Positions 55,548-64,000 of a stretch of 64,000 bases of DNA are shown here, piece by piece. The notes under the pieces are model-generated. The model saw only the letters and a list, made by a program, of their open reading frames with translations, was not told the origin of the DNA and made no database searches. The DNA is from Bactericera cockerelli (lineage: Eukaryota > Arthropoda > Insecta > Hemiptera > Triozidae). A program made the translations under genes and the position numbers. Position 1 is the first letter of the stretch. Each line of letters opens with the position of its first letter. Where the stretch lies: assembly GCA_024516035.1 (NCBI GenBank), contig CM044956.1, positions 3,307,501-3,371,500 of the forward strand, read 5' to 3'.

Positions 55548-55909
55548 ATGACAAGGAGGAAGCCCCGGTGGAGAACTCAGCCGATGAGCCCCCGGCGGCC
55601 ACTAAGCCCGCCACCACGGCGGCAGACGCGGCGGAGAAAAAGTCCGCCGCTACTGGCACCACCGCCGCCACTGGCACCACCGCCGCCACTGGCACCACCG
55701 CCACTGGCAAGCTGATTCCTCTGGACGTGCCCCTGGACCCGAGCAAGCACTACGAGGTCGAGGAGTACTTCGTCAAGTATCGGAACTTCTCGTATCTCCA
55801 CTGTGAGTGGCGCACAGAGGAGGAGCTGAACAAGGGAGACAAGCGCATCGCGTCCAAGATCAAGCGGTTCAAAGTGAAGCTGGCGCACCACTCCAACATC
55901 TTTGAGAAC
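55548..55909 (+). CDS. kis: kis exon 19: chromodomain 1
   Basis: Acceptor TACGTCTCCACAG, donor GAGAAC|GTGAGT, phase 1 in, 0 out. A Thr/Ala repeat ([19 protein letters not shown]) precedes [20 protein letters not shown], then [20 protein letters not shown] and [19 protein letters not shown]. The aromatic residues of a chromodomain cage-type fold (Y, F, W) are present. In this family the tandem chromodomains help direct the ATPase to chromatin. The 12-bp triplicated ACTGGCACCACC unit may vary between alleles. Confidence 0.95.
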
Positions 55910-55982
55910 GTGAGTTGAGACACGTCTCTCAGTGCATGGTGTCAACATTATTTGGATTAAAATAAAACTACTAGGAACTACA

Positions 55983-56277
55983 AGATGGTCTGGCTGGGGG
56001 ACGTTAAAGAGGGAAAAGAGCAGTGTCTCGCTAGAGGACAACAGAGAACAGACTATTCAATCCTTACAAGCCAAACTAGCTTGCAGTTTGCTAAGGGTTT
56101 AATGATTTATACACAACAACGTTAGGAAAGGCTTATAAAGAAAATTCCAAGTCCTCATGATGGTTGATCGCACATAGAAATATGTGGTTCAGGACGAGCC
56201 AGCTTTGAAATAAAGTTGGCTGGAAACCATCACTCACCCCCCCAGCTGTAGCCAAGCTGGCTACAACAACAAGAAGA
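55983..56277 (+). repeat. Dispersed repeat H, copy 2
   Basis: Inverse of 3107-3364 (GTCTGGCTGGGGGACGTTAA, AGGACGAGCCAGC, AGCTGTAGCCAAGCTGGCTA) with an AAC/AAG-rich end. Confidence 0.65.
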
Positions 56278-56307
56278 AACTTAGGATCTACCTAGAAAAA
56301 AAAACCA

Positions 56308-56610
56308 AGAGCCGTTCAACCCTGACTTTGTGGAGGTGGACCAATATATGTGTTTGTTATTTTTATTTATTTCTTCCTTTTCTTTTTCCCCCCCTCACAA
56401 AGTTGGAGGAGGAGCCGTTCAACCCGGACTTTGTGGAGGTGGACCAATAATACGTGTTTGTTATATTTTTTTCCTTTTCTTTCCCCCCCCCCCCCCCCCA
56501 CAGTTGGAGGAGGAGCCGTTCAACCCGGACTTTGTGGAGGTGGACCAATATAATATATGTGTTTGTTATTTTTATTTATTTTTCTCCTTTTCTTTCCCCC
56601 CCACACACAG
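56308..56610 (+). repeat. Three decoy copies of the exon 20 acceptor and start
   Basis: GAGCCGTTCAACCCTGACTT, then TGTGGAGGTGGACCAAT followed by TGTTTGTTATTTTTATT and a C-rich acceptor, occurs at about 56310, 56411 and 56513, before the real copy at 56611. Period about 102 bp. Two of the decoys have a full acceptor (CACAAAG or CCCACAG) before TTGGAGGAGGAGCC. After the shared exon start each decoy runs into AATAT and a stop. Confidence 0.9.
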
Positions 56611-56852
56611 TTGGAGGAGGAGCCGTTCAACCCGGACTTTGTGGAGGTGGACCGTGTGCTGGATGTGGCGGCACGGAGCACGGAGGAGGAGGGGAGGGGA
56701 AGGAGGTGGTCAAGGAGGTGAAGCACTACCTGGTGAAGTGGCGCAGCATGAGCTACGAGGAGGCGACCTGGGAGCTGGAGGAGGACATTGACCCCGTCAA
56801 GATCGAGGAGTTCGAGAGGTTCCGCAAGCTGCCGCCCAAAGACCAGTGGAAG
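56611..56852 (+). CDS. kis: kis exon 20: chromodomain 2
   Basis: Acceptor CCCACACACAG, donor [32 protein letters not shown] and ARSTEEEG, then, after a one-base slip in the G-rich run near 56692-56700, [40 protein letters not shown] and [10 protein letters not shown]. Without the slip a TGA follows. The run GGAGGGGAAGG makes a missing G likely. This closes the tandem chromodomain module. Confidence 0.9.
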
Positions 56853-57203
56853 GTGAGAAGAGATAAAAAAAATACTAGAATACATGACGTATTACAATTG
56901 ATTTTTTTATTAATAGGACAAAGGACACGATGTACAAACAAGTAGTAATGGTAAAAATTCAAAACAATATAAACGAGGAAAAAAAAGATAAACAACATAG
57001 ATAAAATATGTACAGATGCCGCCCAAAGACCAGTGGAAGGTGAGAAGAGATAAAAAATACTAGAATACATGACGTATTACAATTGATTTTTTTATTAATA
57101 GGACAAAGAACACGATGTTCAAACAAGTAGTAATGGTAAAAATTCAAAACAATATAAACGAGGAAAAAAAAAATAAACAACATAGATAAAATATGTACAG
57201 ATG
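56831..57203 (+). repeat. Tandem duplication of the exon 20 end, donor and intron start
   Basis: GCCGCCCAAAGACCAGTGGA and AGGTGAGAAGAGATAAAAAA, then TACATGACGTATTACAATTG, repeat 187 bases later (decoy donor at 57040). The copied intron piece ends GATAAAATATGTACAGATG in both. Confidence 0.9.
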
Positions 57204-57306
57204 TCCTACCTAAGTAAAGAGTTAGGATACATTGGATTAAATTACCTCGCCTGGTGGTTACCTTCCACTCATTATTATTAGATTAGATAAGAATAGAGGA
57301 TAGAAG

Positions 57307-57662
57307 CAGCCTCCGTGGCGTAATGGTTGTGACTACTGCCCGTAGTCCAGAGTTCCCGAGTTCAACTCCCAACTGGGGGAGACTTTTCGAAGAAAATTCT
57401 GTTCCATCCAAACACGTGAGGCTGGAATTTCCGACCCTACCCAGGCTGGGTGAGGTTAATGTTGGTAGCTTGTACGATTCCCAGCGAATGGAGGGTAAAA
57501 CCTCCGTCCTAATCCAGGACGTTAAATCAAATAGAATCGTTGGCATTAGGAAGGGAATCCAGCCGTAAAAAATGTGCCAAAACCAATCAACCTCAACTAT
57601 GAGGTTGAACAACGTCGACCCTGCTTGAGCGGGATAAGACAGAGTAAAAGAAGAAGAAGAAG
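57307..57662 (+). repeat. SINE-D, (GAA)n-tailed, full length
   Basis: Head AGCCTCCGTGGCGTAATGGT with B-box-like GAGTTCAACTCCC, then AACACGTGAGGCTGG, the central block CCCAGGCTGGGTGAGGTTAA to GGAGGGTAAAACC, then TTGAACAACGTCGACCCTGC and GAAGAAGAAGAAG. Confidence 0.85.
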
Positions 57663-58203
57663 AGGATGGAACTTCTGCCTCGACTCATTCACTATAGCGG
57701 CTCTCTATGACAGTAGAATCTGGAGAAAATTAAAGCAAAAAAAATAATTGATTTTAACTGATATACATATGAAAAATACAAGTTCTTAGGAAAAACTTAT
57801 AATTATACACAACTCTTGGTAAAACAAATAAACATCGAAATAATTTGAAGATAGAAAACACTTGGCTTTTTTTGTTTTACTTAATTATTTATAAAAAAAG
57901 CCAAGTGTTTTCTATCTTCAAATTATTTCGATGATATACTAGTTCGATACTAAGCTTTTCTTTGATTTTTTTATACTACGGATTTTTATGTGTAATGAGT
58001 ATTTGCACTCTTAAAAAAAAAAAAAAATGCAGACACTCAGTCCACTCGCAAACTAAGTGACTCGATACTTTGCTTTGATATTTTACTCTACAAATTATTT
58101 TATGTTCCGAAATTTATGTATAATGAGTGTTTGCTCTCGTAAATTCTAAAAAAATGAGTCCATTCCCAAACTAAGTGACTCACTTTCATTTCTTTGTTCC
58201 CAG
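57663..58203. repeat. Intron 20, last part, with a perfect 41-bp hairpin (57833-57933)
   Basis: Arms 57833-57873 and 57893-57933 are exact reverse complements (CATCGAAATAATTTGAAGAT, then AGAAAACACTTGGCTTTTTTT) around 19 bases. The right arm also occurs at 42904. Other sequence is AT-rich. Confidence 0.9.
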
Positions 58204-58331
58204 CCCAAGAAGAAGCCCCCGCCCACGGACTGGGTCAAGCTGGAGAAGTCGCCCGTCTACAAGGGCAACAACACGCTGCGGGCCTACCAACTGGAGGGCC
58301 TCAACTGGCTCATGTTCTCCTGGTACAACGG
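58204..58331 (+). CDS. kis: kis exon 21: start of the ATPase domain
   Basis: Acceptor CTTTGTTCCCAG, donor AACGG|GTGAGT, phase 0 in, 2 out. [20 protein letters not shown] and [20 protein letters not shown], then [14 protein letters not shown] is the Q-motif-like entry of the SNF2 ATPase. Confidence 0.95.
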
Positions 58332-58338
58332 GTGAGTC

Positions 58339-58560
58339 CGTCCGGCCCAACCCTGGCCGGTTGAGGTTTATTTGTTTATTTGGGAGTAGCTCAAAATCCC
58401 CACATCTCCGGTCCTACAATGGCCGGTTGAGGTTTATTTTGGTCTAGCTTGAAATTTCTACATCTCCGGCCCTACAGTGGACGGTTGAGGTTTATTTGGG
58501 CCTAGCTTGAAATTTCTACATCTCCGGCCCTACAGTGGACGGTTGAGGTTTATTAGGGAA
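58339..58560 (+). repeat. About 60-bp direct repeats just after the exon 21 donor
   Basis: CTGGCCGGTTGAGGTTTATT, with TCTCCGGCCCTACAGTGGAC and AGCTTGAAATTTCTACA, recurs about 3.5 times starting seven bases after the donor. Only the intron side is copied here. Confidence 0.85.
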
Positions 58561-59830
<1,270 letters not shown>

Positions 59831-60706
59831 AAAAAAATTATCAACTAGAAATAATTAACTTAACTTAATCATCTAGTGGCAGATTCTGGCTCTTACTTAG
59901 AGTTCGCAGAGCATAATCTCTGGGACATGACGTGTTATCCTCCCATTTGGGATTTTTACCACATAATAATACGTGTTGGGCTTACTCCTGGTATAATGGG
60001 ACTTAATAGTCCTTATCGGGCAGTATAAATAAGGCGATATTATTATTTTCCGTACACTGATTTATTGTTATTATTATGAGGAACATTTATTTTTTTCTCA
60101 TAACCGCCACTGGTCGCTGTTTCACACCAAAGCAGCCACTCGAGATATGAGTGGACCCTAAACATACAAGTACAGAGCAGAAAAAATCCTGTCTCTTTGG
60201 GGATCGAACCCCGGTCACCATACGTGCAATGCCTAGCGCGCTAACGCTAACTCACAATAAGGTAGAATTATCTCACAATTAAGTAGAATTATCTTAGGAG
60301 GTGTCATATTATGTAAATTTCTACTGTATTAAATAAAGAATATATCAAAATCAATCGGCAACGGTGACTGCTATGTATGTATAGTAATTACTTCCTATGA
60401 ATTTCTAATACTACAAATCCGAAGTATTATTATTATTATACTAAGCTTTATTAGGTAGAACAAAAAATATATGTACAGTAAAATACAATGAAATTATAAA
60501 GAAAAAGAAAAATATTAAGCAAAGATACAAGAAAGAAAGAAAAAATAAAAGAGAATGAAGTTAATGTCCTACCTAAGAACGGGGTTATTGCCTGTGGTTT
60601 TTGTAAAAATAATAATGTTTTTTTTGCTCCGATTTTTAATTTTTCTTCACATTTCTGGACGTTCACCATAACCTCCTGAGCAACTCTGTGTGTTCTGCTT
60701 CCTCAG
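59831..60706. repeat. Intron 22: truncated SINE-A, inverted SINE-E, inverted repeat G
   Basis: 59922-60047 is a SINE-A body without most of its head. 60102-60255 is a minus SINE-E including the inverted B box GGGGATCGAACCCC. 60440-60595 is a minus repeat G (AGCTTTATTAGGTAGAACA to AAGAACGGGGTTATTGCC). Confidence 0.7.
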
Positions 60707-60970
60707 GCGCCTCCGCCTCGCGCAACATGCTGCAGGAGTACGAGCTGTTCTTCCGCACCGCGGCCGGCGCCCCGGTCAAGGAGAAGGACCTGTACAAGTT
60801 CCACGTGCTCATCACCACCTTTGAGATCATCATCTCGGACTGTCTCGAGCTCAAAGACTTCAACTGGCGGCTCTGCATCATCGACGAGGCTCACCGGCTC
60901 AAGAATCGCAACTGCAAGCTGCTCGAGGGCCTCCGCCTCCTCCATCTCGAGCACCGCGTCCTGCTCTCAG
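60707..60970 (+). CDS. kis: kis exon 23: DEAH box (motif II)
   Basis: Acceptor TGCTTCCTCAG, donor CTCTCAG|GTGAGA, phase 1 in and out. GASASRNMLQEYELFFRTAA, LYKFHVLITTFEIIISDCLE and LCIIDEAHRLKNRNCKLLEG, then LRLLHLEHRVLLS. DEAH is intact and RLKN is the family-typical follow-on. Confidence 0.97.
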
Positions 60971-61145
60971 GTGAGACGAGTCTTGGTTTTTTTTTGAAGC
61001 CTCAGGTGAGACGAGTCTCTTTTTTTTAAGCCTCAGGGAGACGAGTCTTGTTTTTTAGCCTCAGGTGAGACGAGTCTTGTTTTTTTTAAGCCTCAGGTGA
61101 GACGAGTCTTGTTTTTTTTAAGCCTCAGGTGAGACGAGTCTCTTT
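60966..61145 (+). repeat. About 34-bp tandem repeat of the exon 23 donor, six copies
   Basis: Unit CCTCAGGTGAGACGAGTCTT, then a T run and AAG. The first copy is the real exon end (CTCTCAG|GTGAGACGAG), and the following five carry the same CAG|GTGAGA donor except one that lost GT. T-run lengths vary. Confidence 0.92.
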
Positions 61146-61149
61146 TTAT

Positions 61150-61366
61150 AATAATAATATTAACACTCTTTAGTGGAAGGTAACCACCAAGCGAGGTTAA
61201 TGCTCAAAGCATTTTCTATCACCTAACCCTCAGAGTCTTATTATTATGTGGTCACAAACTCAAATTTCTAAGGAAAAATACATGCACTGGGTGGGTTTCG
61301 AACCAACGGATCCCTACGCTACCTGGATTACCAGACTAGCGCGTTAAACACTGGACTACCAGTGCA
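61150..61366 (-). repeat. SINE-C, best copy, minus strand
   Basis: On the minus strand the head GCACTGGTAGTCCAGTGTTT, AACGCGCTAGTCTGG and B box GGTTCGAAACCC is followed by GGGTTAGGTGATAGAAAATG and TAACCTCGCTTGGTGGTTAC. Confidence 0.8.
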
Positions 61367-62025
61367 CTTTTTTTTAAGCTTTAAACTTTTGAGCCTGTGG
61401 TCTGTGTTGTAGCTTGCCCATCCCTTAGTATGCCTCCTCTCTGACAGGCGAGAAGTGACAATACTTCCCATTTAATTACTGTGTCAACACGAGATCATAC
61501 GGTCAGTTGTTCGTATCATACGGAAGGTATGATACAAACAACTGTAACCAAATTTTGAATATTATTATTATTATTATTATTTAACACTTTATTGGTCAAC
61601 TACATAATACATTCAACAAAATATAACATGAAAAAAAGAACACAATAGAATATGTAGTGAATCAAGGGGCAAGGTTACTGTGGCTTTCTCTTCCACCGAA
61701 CCCCATAGGTTATTAAAAAAATGAAATAAACAATAAAATTATATTTATACAATAATAAATACTTGTAAAAAAAAGTAGAAGGAAACAAAAGTTAACAAAA
61801 AAAAGAGAAAAGAAAAATTAGAAGGTACAATGAAAAGTATAGAAAATAGCGGAGGAGAAGAAGAAGAAGACAAAAGAGGAGAAGAAGGAGGAGGAGAAGA
61901 AGTATACTATTTTTTTGTCGGCTCTGGAGATCGACTTCCGTAATGGCAAGTGCTCTTGTCCGCAGTTCTGCAACAGCGAGGCCTCCAAATCGTCCCCATA
62001 ATAATAATAATAACTCCCCCCCCAG
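61367..62025. repeat. Intron 23, last part: inverted SINE-F, purine tract, exon 24 fragment
   Basis: 61384-61560 is a minus SINE-F. 61780-61905 is AAAG/GAAGAA-rich. 61963-61990 copies 28 bases of exon 24 (CAGTTCTGCAACAGCGAGGC against CAGTTCTGCAACTCGGAGGC at 62088), preceded by an acceptor-like GCTCTTGTCCGCAG, so it is a decoy splice site 60 bases before the real one. Confidence 0.75.
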
Positions 62026-62246
62026 GCACCCCCCTCCAGAACAACGTGAGCGAGCTGTTCTCGCTGCTCAACTTCCTGGAGCCGCAGCAGTTCTGCAACT
62101 CGGAGGCCTTCATGTCCGAGTTCGGGCAGCTCAGGACGGAGGGGGAGGTGAACAAGCTGCAGCTCCTGCTCAAGCCCATGATGCTGCGGCGGCTCAAGGA
62201 GGACGTGGAGAAGAGCATCGCGCCCAAGGAGGAGACCGTTGTCGAG
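62026..62246 (+). CDS. kis: kis exon 24: motif III region
   Basis: Acceptor CTCCCCCCCCAG, donor GTCGAG|GTATAG, phase 1 in, 0 out. With the last base of exon 23 it gives [20 protein letters not shown], then [20 protein letters not shown] and [35 protein letters not shown] is SNF2 motif III (S where many relatives have T). Confidence 0.97.
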
Positions 62247-62781
62247 GTATAGCTTCTGTTTTTTTTGTTGTTGTTGAAAAAATGCGACAAGACTACAAAA
62301 ATGTATTTTTTTTTGTTGTTGTAAACAACATTCTATTTATTTGATAAAGATAAATTATTACAGTAAAAAAAACACTGCCAATTATGGACACAATACTTCC
62401 TCGTGATTGCTTAACATTTTAAACACGTGCCAATTTTGAGATTTTATAGAAAATTACTTGTATCTCCAAAACGGCTCTACCGATTTTCTTCAAATTTGTT
62501 TTATATGGTAGAATATTGTTTTTTCTACATTCTAAATTCCACAAAAAATTCTGTATCGGCAAGTCGTGGTCCTTATTTTTTTACTTTTTTGTCCAAAATT
62601 TCGGATTTTCTTCAAAAGTCAAACTAATGGCTGCACACTGCACAGTTAATAAGTCTGAAAAATTCTCATCCTAAATGTCAATTACATGAATGAAATTGAA
62701 CGGTATTTTTATTATCATTCAAAATTATATTTTTATGAATAATTATATAAAAAAATACTACTTTATTTAACATAACATCAC
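62247..62781. other. Intron 24, first part, nothing recognised
   Basis: AT-rich; no repeat family of this window detected. Confidence 0.5.
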
Positions 62782-63676
62782 TTATACAGGGTCTTCATAA
62801 AGTCTCACCCAGGCCTAGGTTTCTCGAAAACGACTCAGAATATCAAAAAACGCAAAAACCCGTATTCCTTTATATTTAGGAGGATTGATTTTCAGCCAAA
62901 AAATTTTTGCCTACACGGCCCCAGTCAGGCTGGGCATGGACCAACTTTAAAATCTTAAATAGAATGGTATGTCTTGTGGCATATTGTTTTAAAGGTCTTA
63001 TTGAGAGAAGTTCATTACAATAAATTTCAGTGTGCTACGACTTACCGTTCTCGAGATACAGGGTCGGACGTCCTGCGTAATATCCATATATTTTGACCTA
63101 TAACTCGATAACCGTAAATTATGGAGAAATTTTTTCTTGTTAATAATAACTCCTTATGATGAGACTTTTCGAACAAGTTATAACTCGACATACTCTGTTG
63201 ATGTTAGTTGCTGGTCGGTTTCGTCAGCCAGCCGGACGAACAGTCGAAAAAAATTTAACGAAAAAACAAATCAAATTTTAACTTGTTCGAAAGTTCTTGC
63301 TATAAGGAGTTATTATTATCAAGAAAAAATTTCTCCATAATTTACGGTTAACGAGTTATAGGTCAAAATATAGGGATATTACGCAGGACGTCCGACCCTG
63401 TATCTCGAGAACGGTAAGTCGTAGCACACTGAAATTTATTGTAATGAACTTCTCTCAATAAGACCTTTAAAACAATATGCCACAAGACATACCATTCTAT
63501 TTAAGATTTTAAAGTTGGTCCATGCCCAGCCTGACTGGGGCCGTGTAGGCAAAAATTTTTGGCTGAAAATCAATCCCCCTAAATATAAAGGAATACGGGT
63601 TTTTGCGTTTTTTGATATTCTGAGTCGTTTTCGAGAAACCTAGGCCTGGGTGAGACTTTATGAAGACCCTGTATAA
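62782..63676. mobile_element. Large fold-back element with 400-bp inverted arms
   Basis: Arms 62782-63180 and 63279-63676 are near-exact reverse complements (TTATACAGGGTCTTCATAAA against TTTATGAAGACCCTGTATAA), with only scattered differences, around a 98-bp loop. The TACAGGG termini flanked by TA suit a TA-targeting MITE, but TA is part of the palindrome so the target duplication is not proven. No transposase. Confidence 0.9.
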
Positions 63677-63820
63677 ATTATCATAAAAAAAAAAAAAAAA
63701 TTGAATATCAAGTTTTAAAATTAATTAACTTAATTTTTTTTTTAATTTAAATTAAATAAAAATTTAAATTAAAAAAAAAAAACTTAAATTAACTAATTAA
63801 CTTGAAATAACGAATTTCAG
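63677..63820. other. Intron 24 end: A/T palindromic low complexity
   Basis: AAATTTAAATT-type sequence leads to the acceptor CGAATTTCAG of exon 25. Confidence 0.6.
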
Positions 63821-63977
63821 GTGGAGCTGACCAACATCCAGAAGAAGTACTACCGAGGCATCCTGGAGAAGAACTTCTCCTTCCTGTCCAAGGGCACCAC
63901 CTCCGCCAATGTGCCCAACCTCATGAACACCATGATGGAGCTGCGCAAGTGCTGCATCCACCCCTACCTGCTCAACG
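63821..63977 (+). CDS. kis: kis exon 25: end of ATPase lobe 1 (last exon in the window)
   Basis: Acceptor CGAATTTCAG, donor CTCAACG|GTGAGT, phase 0 in, 1 out. [40 protein letters not shown] and [12 protein letters not shown]. Many SNF2 proteins have RKCCNHPYL; here N is I (ATC), which may be normal for Kismet. The gene continues past the window. Confidence 0.97.
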
Positions 63978-64000
63978 GTGAGTCCTGGTGATCCAGAGGT

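Overview
The window is animal nuclear DNA, almost certainly from an arthropod and probably an insect; the species is not recognisable from sequence alone. The evidence is GC-rich exons with consensus GT/AG borders inside AT-rich introns, a BEL/Pao LTR retrotransposon, many tRNA-headed SINEs, a 5S-rRNA-headed SINE, LINE 3' ends and fold-back MITEs.

The main content is the 5' two thirds of one plus-strand gene, 18207 to 63977 and running off the right edge. It encodes a Kismet-type chromodomain helicase (CHD6/7/8/9 subfamily). I place 25 exons. Exons 1-7 encode a Gln/Pro/Met/His-rich low-complexity N-terminus. Exons 8-18 encode acidic and Lys-rich linkers, including an RRSARN-type basic motif. 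Exons 19-20 encode the tandem chromodomains. Exons 21-25 encode the first SNF2 ATPase lobe, with ADEMGLGKT and DEAH boxes, ending at [12 protein letters not shown]. Splice phases agree across almost every junction. The exceptions (exons 3, 11, 13 and 20) look like one-base errors, mostly homopolymer errors of a long-read assembly.

Left flank (1-17400): mostly interspersed repeats, described here as families A-H plus fold-back elements. A possible short terminal exon lies at 196-255. A 131-codon open exon of an unrecognised gene lies on the minus strand at 8707-9099.

Introns: the gene is expanded by SINEs, LINE fragments, MITEs and minisatellites. The largest intron (43441-51700) holds a BEL/Pao element at 44161-51501, minus strand. 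Its two 588-bp LTRs look identical, it has a 5-bp ATTAT target duplication, and it sits inside the 3' part of a LINE.

The most unusual pattern is that at least ten exon borders of this one gene have been copied locally, carrying the splice site with them. Examples are a 22-copy array of the exon 5 end with its donor, an 11-copy array of the exon 2 acceptor (each unit also a near-perfect RFX X-box palindrome), a four-copy array of the exon 20 acceptor, a six-copy array of the exon 23 donor, and single copies at exons 1, 10, 20, 22 and 24. This leaves dozens of decoy splice sites next to real ones. Whether it is biology (serial tandem duplication or template switching) or partly misassembly is the main open question.
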